From Methylophilus sp. 14 (lineage in GTDB: Bacteria > Pseudomonadota > Gammaproteobacteria > Burkholderiales > Methylophilaceae), in contig NZ_JADKYS010000001.1 of NCBI RefSeq assembly GCF_015354345.1, positions 434,001 through 498,000 on the forward strand: DNA of 64,000 nt. The letters are read 5' to 3'. The position numbers and the translations under genes were made by a program. This document shows positions 26,258 to 34,405 of the stretch, one piece after another. A model generated the notes under the pieces. That model saw only the letters and a list, made by a program, of their open reading frames with translations. It ran no database searches and was not told where the DNA came from. The stretch's first letter is position 1; each line of letters starts with the position of its first letter.

Positions 26258-26363
26258 CTGACGTTGCGTTGCATGGATGGAATTCAATCGCAAGAGTCGG
26301 AGTGTTTGTGTCGGCATGATCTTGTATCGTTAGGCGTATCAAGAGGAGATCACAGGGCAGGCC

Positions 26364-27455
26364 ATGACGACACGCAATCCTATGCAAACACTGCAACAAA
26401 CACACATGCAGCACCCGACGATGCATGATCCGCGCTGGCAACAAGTGCTGGCACGCGATGTGCAGGCCGATGGCACGTTCTTTTATTCGGTGAAAACCAC
26501 CGGCGTGTATTGTCGGCCATCGTGTGGGGCCAGACAGGCGCGCCCGGAAAACGTGGCGTTTCACACGAGCTGTGCTGCTGCCGAGGCCGCTGGTTTCCGG
26601 CCATGTAAGCGGTGCAAACCTGACCAATTGCCTCTGGCTGACACCGCCGCCAAAGTGGCCATGGCCTGCCGTTTGATTGAAACCGCCGAGACCAGCCCCA
26701 GTTTGGCGCAATTGGCTGACCATGTCGGCGTCAGCCATTTTCACTTTCACCGCCTGTTTAAATCCGTGACCGGTTTGACGCCTAAAGCCTATGCCTCTGC
26801 ACACCGGGCACAGCGCATGCGCCAGCAACTTGGCACCCGCATGAAGATTAGCGATGCTATTTATGAAGCGGGGTATGGCTCGAGTAGCCGTTTTTATGAG
26901 AGCGCCATTCAAACACTGGGCATGCAGCCTGCGCAGTATGTGAACGGCGGTAAGCAGGCACAGATACGTTTCGCCCTGGCGCAGTGTTCGCTGGGCGCGG
27001 TGCTGGTTGCCAGTAGTGCCAAAGGCGTCTGCGCGATTGCGATTGGCGATGATCCGGAACCATTGCTGCATGATTTGCAGGACAGGTTCCCGGCTGCTGA
27101 GTTGATAGGCGGCGACGCTGATTTTGAGTCATTGGTGGCGATGGTGATCGCCTTTATAGAAGCGCCTAAACTCGGATTGAATTTGCCGTTGGACGTACAG
27201 GGCACTGTTTTTCAACAGCGGGTCTGGCAAGCGTTGCGGGAGATTCCCTGTGGGTCGACTGTGACCTATAGCGAACTTGCCAGCCGTATTGGCTTGCCCA
27301 AGGCAGTTCGGGCCGTCGCCAGTGCCTGTGCGGCCAATTCGCTGGCGGTGGCGATTCCTTGCCATCGGGTGATTCGCCAGGACGGCTCCCTGTCTGGCTA
27401 TCGCTGGGGCGTGGCGCGTAAACAGGCCCTGCTGGCAAAAGAATCTACAGACTAA
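26364..27455 (+). CDS. ada: Ada: methylation-response regulator and O6-methylguanine-DNA methyltransferase
   Basis: 363-residue trifunctional Ada. The N-terminal zinc domain (about 20-90) carries the methyl-phosphotriester acceptor Cys in TTGVYCRPSCGARQ and the second cysteine pair RPCKRCKPDQ. The AraC-type DNA-binding domain (about 95-190) includes LADHVGVSHFHFHRLFKSV. The C-terminal methyltransferase has the active-site AIPCHRVIRQDG and the helix-turn-helix TYSELASRIGLP. An AGGGCAGG stretch precedes the ATG. It repairs alkylated DNA and, once methylated, activates its regulon; relevant to a cell handling formaldehyde and methylating agents. Confidence 0.95.
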   Translation: MTTRNPMQTLQQTHMQHPTMHDPRWQQVLARDVQADGTFFYSVKTTGVYCRPSCGARQARPENVAFHTSCAAAEAAGFRPCKRCKPDQLPLADTAAKVAMACRLIETAETSPSLAQLADHVGVSHFHFHRLFKSVTGLTPKAYASAHRAQRMRQQLGTRMKISDAIYEAGYGSSSRFYESAIQTLGMQPAQYVNGGKQAQIRFALAQCSLGAVLVASSAKGVCAIAIGDDPEPLLHDLQDRFPAAELIGGDADFESLVAMVIAFIEAPKLGLNLPLDVQGTVFQQRVWQALREIPCGSTVTYSELASRIGLPKAVRAVASACAANSLAVAIPCHRVIRQDGSLSGYRWGVARKQALLAKESTD

Positions 27456-27480
27456 ACACTCTTGGCGCAGCCGCCTATGT

Positions 27481-28665
27481 TTAAAACTGGTGATTCCACT
27501 GCGCCAGCCAGGTTTTGGTGGCGGCCTGATCCATGGGCCGGGCAAAATAATAGCCTTGCGCATAGCGGCAGCCTAGCTCACGCAAACCAATGGCGGCCAG
27601 GGTGTTTTCAACGCCTTCGGCAATGGTTTCCAGGCCCAGGCTTTCTGCCAGTTTGAGGGTGGAGGCCACCACTTTTCTCGACTTGGACGAGGTTTCCATG
27701 GTGGTGACAAATGATTTGTCTATTTTTAGCTCGGTAAACGGCAACTTGGCCAGTTGCGCCATAGAGGAGTAGCCGGTACCAAAGTCATCAATACTGAGCT
27801 TAAAGCCTTGTGCCCGTAGTTGCGACAGAATATGCTGCGCTTCATCGGGGTCGTGCATGGTGGCGGTTTCCGTCAACTCAAGAATGACTTTTTCCGGGGC
27901 CAGCTTGAAGCTTTTGCAGGCATTGACCAGGCTGTCTGCCAGCCTTTGGTTTTTAATACTTTTTGCCGAAATGTTCAGCGAAAACGACAGTGCCGTGCCG
28001 AGTGAGCGGATAAAGCTAAAGCCGGTTTCGATAACAATCTGCGTGAGTTGGTCAATTTGCCCGGTTTTCTCGGCAACGGGAATAAACAGCTCGGGCAACT
28101 TGATGCCCAGCACCGGGTGCTTCCAGCGCAACAGGCCTTCAAAACCAATGACTTTGCCACTGAATAGCTCGATTTGCGGTTGATAAAAGACGGTGAATTG
28201 ATGGTTGTGGATAGCATCCGCGATCGTGTCGCTATCAACGATGAATGACTGTGTACTGGCATCGCTACTGGTGTGTGCATGCAGGTCAACCGAGACCTGG
28301 TCGTTGAGCAGGTTTCTGAGTATGTGCTGGTGAAACGGTTGGTAAAGAATGCCGCGGATATTCAGGTTATGCTCAATAGCGGCAAGCTGTACGGCGGGCA
28401 AGGTATCTGTGCCTATGCCGCTGCTTAATATAATGGACGACTGGCAGTCGAGCTGCGCCAGTGTTTTCAGCACCTCTATGCTATTAATGCCGGGCATGAC
28501 AATATCAATGGCCAGGTGCGTCGGTTTCCAGGCCAGAAACGCGTCGATAAACAAGGTGGCGTCTGCCACTATCCTGATTTCGAATCCCAGGTGCCTGGCT
28601 TCGCTGGCAATCAGATTGGCCTCCTGAATATCATCATCCAGGATTAACAGCGTGCTTGTACGCAT
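27481..28665 (-). CDS. response regulator with EAL (c-di-GMP phosphodiesterase) domain
   Basis: 394 residues. The receiver domain (about 1-120) has acidic residues LILDDDIQE and phospho-acceptor Asp in AIDIVMPGINS. The EAL domain (about 150-390) shows EGLLRWKHP (catalytic Glu kept, EAL reads EGL), LELTETAT, DDFGTGYSS, KIDKSFV and AEGVEN, so it should hydrolyse c-di-GMP. AAGGAGGG lies 7 bases before the ATG. Convergent with ada. No kinase gene is adjacent, so it is an orphan regulator. Confidence 0.93.
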   Translation of the reverse strand: MRTSTLLILDDDIQEANLIASEARHLGFEIRIVADATLFIDAFLAWKPTHLAIDIVMPGINSIEVLKTLAQLDCQSSIILSSGIGTDTLPAVQLAAIEHNLNIRGILYQPFHQHILRNLLNDQVSVDLHAHTSSDASTQSFIVDSDTIADAIHNHQFTVFYQPQIELFSGKVIGFEGLLRWKHPVLGIKLPELFIPVAEKTGQIDQLTQIVIETGFSFIRSLGTALSFSLNISAKSIKNQRLADSLVNACKSFKLAPEKVILELTETATMHDPDEAQHILSQLRAQGFKLSIDDFGTGYSSMAQLAKLPFTELKIDKSFVTTMETSSKSRKVVASTLKLAESLGLETIAEGVENTLAAIGLRELGCRYAQGYYFARPMDQAATKTWLAQWNHQF

Positions 28666-28905
28666 TGCGCAACCCTCCTTTTTGATCTATTTAAATACGG
28701 ATGGATAGATCCCGGTTTGGTTCGATTGAGTCTTGCAGGCGCTTAATACACAGCGCCTTCTTCATGTCATGCATGGCATCGCAACCGCATCGGCGATGAG
28801 TGGGCATGAACATTAAAGAATTGATATTAATATAGTTTTTGTGACAGTGGTAATTCTTATCAACTTTTAAGGGCTGGTTTTAAGTGCTGCCCTGTGTGTG
28901 GCGGC
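28666..28905. other. intergenic region, no gene seen
   Basis: 240 bases between two minus-strand c-di-GMP genes. A near-palindrome ATGTCATGCATGGCAT occurs around 28766-28781. No coding frame, hairpin with T-tract or confident promoter was recognised. Confidence 0.4.
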
Positions 28906-30816
28906 TTAGGTGGCCGGTATTAATTTTGTGTCTGCCAGATAGGCTTGTACCAGCTCTTTAGGCATGGGCTTGGCAAAGTAATAGCCCTGGATGAGCTGGC
29001 AACCCATGGCCTGCAGAAAACGCACCTGGCTTTCAGTTTCGGCGCCTTCGGCCACACACTCCATATGCATGCCGTGGCACAGAGCCAGAATGGACCTGAC
29101 GATGGTTTGGCTGGTGGTATTGGTTTCAATATCCTTGACAAAACTGCGGTCGATTTTCAGTTTGTCCAGTGGCAGGTTTTGTACGTGGCTCAGGCTGGAG
29201 TAACCGGTGCCAAAATCATCCAGCGCAACCTTGGCGCCAGCCTTGCGCAGCAGGCCGATATTGTCCCTGGCGGTTTCAAAGTTCTGCAATAAGGCGGTTT
29301 CGGTGATCTCAAACATAAAGCGGTCAGGCGCTAACTGGCTGGTGTGCATCATGCCGATCAGTGCTTTAATCACAGACTGGTTGGTCACATCGTAGGCCGA
29401 TAAATTAAAGGACAGCCGCATGTTGTCTGGCCAGGTGGCCATTTCAATCATGGAGCGGCTAAACATCAGCTTGGTAATATCGGCAATCATACCCAGGCTT
29501 TCGGCCACCGGGATAAACATGGCCGGGGACACCGGTCCTATGGTCGGGCTCTGCCAGCGTGCCAGGCTTTCAAAGGCGCACACCTCGTTGGCATCCATAT
29601 CAATAATCGGTTGAAATACCGGGTACAGCTCGGCGTGGATATCAGCCGTACGCAAGGCCTGGTCTATGCGGTTCAGGTGCATGCGCTCCTGTTCCAGTGT
29701 TTTGGAGTAAATCTCCAGATTGCCGCGGCCGGTGCGCTTGACGTGGTACAAGGCAAAGTCAGCATGCTCGTACAGGCTTTGCGCCGAGATATTGTCCTCG
29801 CAGATAATGCAGGCGCCGATAGAGGCTTTAACGGTAATCAGCAGGCCATCAATGCTGATTGGTTGTGAAATGGCCTGGTTGATATCATGCGCCACTTGCT
29901 TGAGCGACGCGTGCTCATCATCTGTGACCAAGTGAAACGCAAACTCATCGCCGCCCAGTCGGTAAAAGCGCACTTGTTCAGGCCGGACCTGGGCTAAGCG
30001 CTTGCCCACTTCAATCAATACCAGGTCGCCTATATGGTGGCCGTGCACATCATTGACCGGTTTAAAGTTATCCAGGTCTAAAATCCCCACCGCAAAACAT
30101 TCGTCCGTTTGCCTGGCTAGCACTAATTGCTGCTCCACCTGGACAAAAAACTGTCGCCGGTTGGGCAGTTGTGTCAGCACATCCTGGTTAGCCAGGCGTT
30201 GATTATCTTTTAATAATGCCTGCGTTTCATAGGTGGCATTCACCCATTTATCGAACATGGAGGTACTGCCGCGCATGGTAATCAGCATGCCTACTTCAAA
30301 CACCAGAATCAGCATGGTCATCAGGTGTGGATGTTCAAAATCCCCACGGTAAATACAGGCAATCGCGGATGAAATCATGAGCAGGTTATAGGCATACGCC
30401 GCCGGGCCCAGCTTGCTTAAAATAAAGGCAAAACAAAAACCGTAAAGTGTATTGTGGAAGATCAGGAAGTAGTGGCCGAAGGTGTCGGTGAGGGGGTAAA
30501 GATAAACGCTGCGCCAGAACGTGAAAAATCCGGCAAGAATAAAGACGATGGAAGCGATCTCCAATCGTTTGCGTATTTTATCGATGGAGGGGCGTTCGTC
30601 GCGGTGCCAAAACCAGTACAACAGCAGGCTGCAACCAATCAGCATCCGGAGCAATGGCGTCGCAATCGAGAGCGACCAATGCACCTGGCTATTCAAAACG
30701 ATCATTTGAATGCTGAGTGCGCTGATCGCCGTGAAAATGGCGACGGGCACATCTTCAAGCAGGCTGTTATAGCGCGCTCGTAACACTTCATGGCTGGTCG
30801 TTTTAAAAAATGACAT
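28906..30816 (-). CDS. membrane GGDEF-EAL protein
   Basis: 636-residue inner-membrane c-di-GMP protein. About six hydrophobic segments (residues 20-185) form a sensor. The GGDEF domain (about 205-365) has intact YRLGGDEFAF, and the RxxD inhibitory site is not evident. The EAL domain (about 380-630) has FESLARWQSP (Glu kept), FEITETAL, DDFGTGYSSL, KIDRSFV and AEGAET. Both halves look catalytically competent. No clear Shine-Dalgarno precedes 30816. Possibly regulates surface attachment or the secretion genes to the right (inference only). Confidence 0.93.
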   Translation of the reverse strand: MSFFKTTSHEVLRARYNSLLEDVPVAIFTAISALSIQMIVLNSQVHWSLSIATPLLRMLIGCSLLLYWFWHRDERPSIDKIRKRLEIASIVFILAGFFTFWRSVYLYPLTDTFGHYFLIFHNTLYGFCFAFILSKLGPAAYAYNLLMISSAIACIYRGDFEHPHLMTMLILVFEVGMLITMRGSTSMFDKWVNATYETQALLKDNQRLANQDVLTQLPNRRQFFVQVEQQLVLARQTDECFAVGILDLDNFKPVNDVHGHHIGDLVLIEVGKRLAQVRPEQVRFYRLGGDEFAFHLVTDDEHASLKQVAHDINQAISQPISIDGLLITVKASIGACIICEDNISAQSLYEHADFALYHVKRTGRGNLEIYSKTLEQERMHLNRIDQALRTADIHAELYPVFQPIIDMDANEVCAFESLARWQSPTIGPVSPAMFIPVAESLGMIADITKLMFSRSMIEMATWPDNMRLSFNLSAYDVTNQSVIKALIGMMHTSQLAPDRFMFEITETALLQNFETARDNIGLLRKAGAKVALDDFGTGYSSLSHVQNLPLDKLKIDRSFVKDIETNTTSQTIVRSILALCHGMHMECVAEGAETESQVRFLQAMGCQLIQGYYFAKPMPKELVQAYLADTKLIPAT

Positions 30817-31087
30817 TGATTTTTTAGACTAATTATTGTCTTTTAGTGATGCAATATTAAGCATGCGTAGTGGCTTTCCATCTGGCAAACACAGCGCAAT
30901 AAGCTTTCCAATTGTGGATTTGGGTTGACAGGAAAAACTGGCAGCCATTGGGTGCTTGGTGTTTTTGCTCAGCCCGAGTCCAGCCATGATTTTACTTTTA
31001 TTCCAATATGTTTAAATGGTTTATTGCAGCCAATTTTTAAAAAAATGGTTGAAATAAGCCGACTGTATTTGCCGTATTTTAAATGCA
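30817..31087. other. intergenic region, no gene seen
   Basis: AT-rich spacer between divergently transcribed c-di-GMP and FecI-type genes. A 78-codon frame (30925-31161) is open but has no SD and is not protein-like. The right end carries the sigma-gene promoter described separately. Confidence 0.4.
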
Positions 31088-31116
31088 TTGACATTTTTTT
31101 AATTGAGAATCAATCC
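31088..31116 (+). promoter_or_regulatory. promoter with Fur-box-like element before first FecI gene
   Basis: A perfect -35 TTGACA (31088-31093) is followed by AATTGAGAATCAATCC (31101-31116), which resembles the Fur consensus core (TGATAATCA-like, about 11 of 19 positions by eye). A good -10 at 17-bp spacing is not obvious (CAATCC). Iron control would suit a FecI/FecR/TonB locus, but the match is modest. Confidence 0.4.
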
Positions 31117-31186
31117 CTTATTGAATGGCGAGGTGATGGCATGCGTTTTGCAAATAATTAAACTATTCAAAGTAGGGTGGTGGAAT

Positions 31187-31687
31187 ATGAGCGAAACACT
31201 GGCTTGGTGCGGCATTGATTTAAAGTGGGCTTATACCGACGTTTTGCGTCGTATTGGTCGTCGCACGGCGTGTGTGCATCGTGCCAAAGATATTTTGCAC
31301 GATGCGCTGGTGTTTTTTGCTGTCTCCAGCCATCCCGCACGTGAAGAGTCGCCGCAGGCTTATTTGAATGGCATCGTGAATCACTTGCTGGTGGACGAAT
31401 TTCGTCATAGAACGCGGTTTGTGGATGAGGACCAGATTGACGAAGCTGCGCTGATTCTGGAATGCACGCCCGAGCAATTGTATGAAACGCGGCAAAAACT
31501 GCATCACTTGCAACGTGTGGTCGACTTGCTACCAGAAAAATGCCGCCAGGTATTCTGGCTCTACCATGTGGATGATATGAAGCAGCGCGAAATTGCCGCA
31601 CAATTGAATATCAGCACCAATATGGTGGAAAAACACCTGATTCGTGCCATGCTGGATATCCGGGCATTTCAACAGGCGATTCATTAA
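31187..31687 (+). CDS. FecI-type ECF sigma factor (1)
   Basis: 166-residue iron-starvation-type ECF sigma factor. Region 2 is at about 25-75 (AKDILHDALVFF, PQAYLNGIVNHLLVDEFRHR) and region 4 at about 105-160 (LPEKCRQVFWLYHVDDM, REIAAQLNISTNMVEKHLI). The frame is open from 31103, but ATG at 31187 follows AGGGTGGTGG and matches the start of the second copy. It is followed after 12 bases by its FecR partner. Expected role: directs RNA polymerase to a TonB-receptor gene when released by FecR. Confidence 0.9.
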   Translation: MSETLAWCGIDLKWAYTDVLRRIGRRTACVHRAKDILHDALVFFAVSSHPAREESPQAYLNGIVNHLLVDEFRHRTRFVDEDQIDEAALILECTPEQLYETRQKLHHLQRVVDLLPEKCRQVFWLYHVDDMKQREIAAQLNISTNMVEKHLIRAMLDIRAFQQAIH

Positions 31688-31699
31688 GCCTGCCGCTTT

Positions 31700-32755
31700 A
31701 TGTCTAAACCGCTCGCGCCAAAATCACCAACGTCCAGGTCATCAACGGCTAAGTCACTCACGCTGAGTGAGATGGCTGCGCGCTGGTATTTACGTATGCG
31801 TGAGCATGCTCACAACCAACGCTCCGCAGAGCATCATGCGTTTGAACAATGGCTGGCAGATGACCCTAGCCATGCCGCGGAGTATGACAGTTTTGCCCAC
31901 GCCATGCGCCAGTTGGATTCAGCTGAAAGCCTGTCTACGCTGGCGGATGCTGCCGAGCAGCAAACGTTTTTGGCGAATGAGGCACGCCGCAAAGCCAAGC
32001 AACAGCGCCTGGCGCAGTTGATGGTCGTCTGCTTTATTTGTGTGGCTGGTTTTTTCTCGCATCAGCAATACCAGATCTGGCAAGCCGCACCAGTGATGCA
32101 ACTGGCCGCGCAAAACCCGGTCGGCCAAATTGTCACTAAAACACTGGATGACGGCACCAAAGTCACCTTGAGTGCCAAAAGTGATATGGAAGTCACGTAT
32201 TATCGCCACCAGCGCCATGTGCTGCTCAAAGAAGGTGAAGCCATTTTTGAAGTGACCAAAGATCCTGAGCGGCCATTTGTCGTAGAGACTGATACCGCAA
32301 AAGTCACCGTGTTGGGCACCCGCTTCGCCGTCAACCGCCTGGAGCAGGTCGTGCGCGTCAGTGTGGATCATGGGCGGGTAAAAGTAGAACCCAAACTTGA
32401 AAGTGCCGCTGCAAAAACCGAGAACCCGCTGGATGTTTCGCGGGAAATCACTAATGGACAAGTGGTCGAAGTCTATCCAAACCATGCCATGGTGCTGGTC
32501 AACCGCCCGGCCTCGGATGCCTTTGCCTTCCTCAATGGTCGGCTGGTGTTTGACCGCGCTGATACCAGTGAAATTGCCTATACCGTTTCCCGCTACCGCC
32601 TGAAACCCGTGCAATCACAAGGCAAGCAGGTGCGTAATATTTCTGCAGATATCAACATTCAGGATATCGACCAATTCTTGCGCGGCCTACCTAATATTGC
32701 CCCGGTGAGGTTGCAGGAAACCGCGCAATATACCCTGCTTGATAGCCAGAAGTAG
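31700..32755 (+). CDS. FecR-type anti-sigma/sensor (1)
   Basis: 351 residues. The cytoplasmic DUF4880-like N-terminal domain (AARWYLRMREHA, FEQWLADDPSHAAEYD) is followed by one membrane helix (about 108-125, MVVCFICVAGFF) and a periplasmic FecR domain (about 145-235: LDDGTKVTLSAKS, GEAIFEVTKDPERPFVV, VLGTRFAVN). The C-terminal secretin/STN-like tail (about 280-345) should contact the receptor's signalling domain. It transmits receptor occupancy to the sigma factor encoded just upstream. Confidence 0.9.
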   Translation: MSKPLAPKSPTSRSSTAKSLTLSEMAARWYLRMREHAHNQRSAEHHAFEQWLADDPSHAAEYDSFAHAMRQLDSAESLSTLADAAEQQTFLANEARRKAKQQRLAQLMVVCFICVAGFFSHQQYQIWQAAPVMQLAAQNPVGQIVTKTLDDGTKVTLSAKSDMEVTYYRHQRHVLLKEGEAIFEVTKDPERPFVVETDTAKVTVLGTRFAVNRLEQVVRVSVDHGRVKVEPKLESAAAKTENPLDVSREITNGQVVEVYPNHAMVLVNRPASDAFAFLNGRLVFDRADTSEIAYTVSRYRLKPVQSQGKQVRNISADINIQDIDQFLRGLPNIAPVRLQETAQYTLLDSQK

Positions 32756-32798
32756 TGGGGTGATCACGCGTGGTTCAAAAGCATTGGATGCATAAGTG

Positions 32799-33320
32799 AT
32801 GAACTCCTCTATTGAATGGCATGGCATCAATTTGAGATGGGCGTACTGCGAGCTATTGCCTGCCATTTATAACGATATCCGTTGTCGTCACAAAGCTTAC
32901 GATATCCTGCACGATGCACTGTTGAAATTTGCGATTTCGCCTTCCACCATCAATCTGGAAAAACCGCACGCTTACCTGCGGGTCATCGCCCATAACCTGG
33001 CCAACGAAGACCGTAAGTTCAATAAAAGACTGATTGCCTTTTCCAGCGATGAGTTTGATCTGACCGCCTTTCTGGAAGACCCAACCAGGGCAGCACCGTC
33101 ACCCGAGGAACTTACCTCACTCAAGCAACGGCTGGAAGCCTTGCAACGCGTCATCAACCGTCTTCCTCCCAAATGCCGCGAGGCGTTCTGGCTATATCGA
33201 ATCGATCAGCGCTCCCTTAAGGAAATTGCGGATCAGTTATCGATTAGCGTGAATATGGTGTCACGGCATATCACCCGTGCCATGCTGGATTTAACCAGGC
33301 TGCAAGACCAAGTGTTGTAG
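32799..33320 (+). CDS. FecI-type ECF sigma factor (2)
   Basis: 173 residues, paralogous to the sigma gene 1.6 kb upstream: shared WHGINLRWAYCELLP-type N-terminus, HKAYDILHDALLKFA, and region 4 LPPKCREAFWLYRIDQ and SISVNMVSRHITRAML. ATG at 32799 is used; the frame also begins with a GTG one codon earlier. The stop is 2 bases from the following FecR gene. Confidence 0.9.
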   Translation: MNSSIEWHGINLRWAYCELLPAIYNDIRCRHKAYDILHDALLKFAISPSTINLEKPHAYLRVIAHNLANEDRKFNKRLIAFSSDEFDLTAFLEDPTRAAPSPEELTSLKQRLEALQRVINRLPPKCREAFWLYRIDQRSLKEIADQLSISVNMVSRHITRAMLDLTRLQDQVL

Positions 33321-33322
33321 CC

Positions 33323-34327
33323 ATGCCACTTAACCACACCGATAAGCTGCGTGAAGTCGCGATTGGCTGGTTTATCCGCATCAAAGATGCCGAAGCAGAT
33401 GATCCTTTACGATCCAAATTCGAGCAGTGGTTAATGGCGAATACGGCCCATCAACAAGCCTACGCCGATGTTTCAAAGGTGTGGGCGTCTTTTGACTCCA
33501 CCCGTGACCTCGAAAAGTTGGCCGATATCGCCGACCAGGATGCCTTTTTCCAACAGTCTGCCCGCTCTAAAAAAATCAAAAATGCCATCGCTGGCGCATT
33601 GGCCGCAGTGGCCATTGGTATGGCGGGTCTATTGGGTTTTCAGACCTGGCATGCTCAGCCAGTGATGCAAATGGTCGCGCAGGTTGAGACTGGAAAAATG
33701 CAGTCACAACGCCTGGAAGACGGCACCTTGATGACCATGAATACCGGAACAGACATTGAAGTCACCTACTACCGTGACCGTCGCCTGGTCACGCTCAAGC
33801 GCGGCGAGGCTATTTTTGAAGTCGCACGCGATGAAAGCAGGCCCTTTATCATCGACAGCGGCAAGGCCAAGATCACTGTGCTGGGCACCCGCTTTGCAGT
33901 CAATCGCTTGCAAAAACTGGTGCGTGTCAGCGTTGATCATGGCACCGTCAAGGTTGAGCCGCAGCATACAGATAGTGCGACCCCGCCAAGCGCATTGATC
34001 TTGCATGACGGCGAAGTCGCCGAAGTTAAACAAGAGGCGACCAAACCCATACGTTCGCATCAGCAGGCCGCTGATGCCTTCGCCTTCGAAAAAGGCATGG
34101 TCGTTTTTGAACAAGCCGATCTCGACGAAATCGCAGAAACACTGTCCAGATACCGCAAACTGCCCTTGGTCGCAGAAAAATCAGCCCCTCAACAGGTGCA
34201 TATTTCTTCCATGCTCAAAACCAATGCCATTGAAACCTTTATCCACCAGATGCCGGAAATGGCACCGGTGCAGATTGTCCCCACCGCAACAGCCACCCTC
34301 ATCAAAAGCAAACCTGTAAATAAATAA
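33323..34327 (+). CDS. FecR-type anti-sigma/sensor (2)
   Basis: 334 residues with the same plan as the first FecR: N-terminal DUF4880-like domain (AIGWFIRIKDAEADDP, FEQWLMANTAHQQAY), membrane helix (about 88-106, IAGALAAVAIGMAGLLGF), periplasmic FecR domain (LEDGTLMTMNTGTDIEV, KRGEAIFEVARDESRPF, VLGTRFAVNRLQ) and a C-terminal STN-interacting tail. The two sigma/FecR pairs are a tandem duplication. TonB receptor 1 follows after about 78 bases. Confidence 0.9.
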   Translation: MPLNHTDKLREVAIGWFIRIKDAEADDPLRSKFEQWLMANTAHQQAYADVSKVWASFDSTRDLEKLADIADQDAFFQQSARSKKIKNAIAGALAAVAIGMAGLLGFQTWHAQPVMQMVAQVETGKMQSQRLEDGTLMTMNTGTDIEVTYYRDRRLVTLKRGEAIFEVARDESRPFIIDSGKAKITVLGTRFAVNRLQKLVRVSVDHGTVKVEPQHTDSATPPSALILHDGEVAEVKQEATKPIRSHQQAADAFAFEKGMVVFEQADLDEIAETLSRYRKLPLVAEKSAPQQVHISSMLKTNAIETFIHQMPEMAPVQIVPTATATLIKSKPVNK

Positions 34328-34405
34328 TAAGATTCAAAAATCGACATCACAATATTGCCCGCCAAAACAGTCATTGCGGTAATAAGACGAATTCAGGGAT
34401 GGGCA

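Noticed and set aside
30925-31161. 78-codon + frame before the first FecI gene
   Set aside because: No SD, overlaps the promoter/Fur-like element, unconvincing protein composition.
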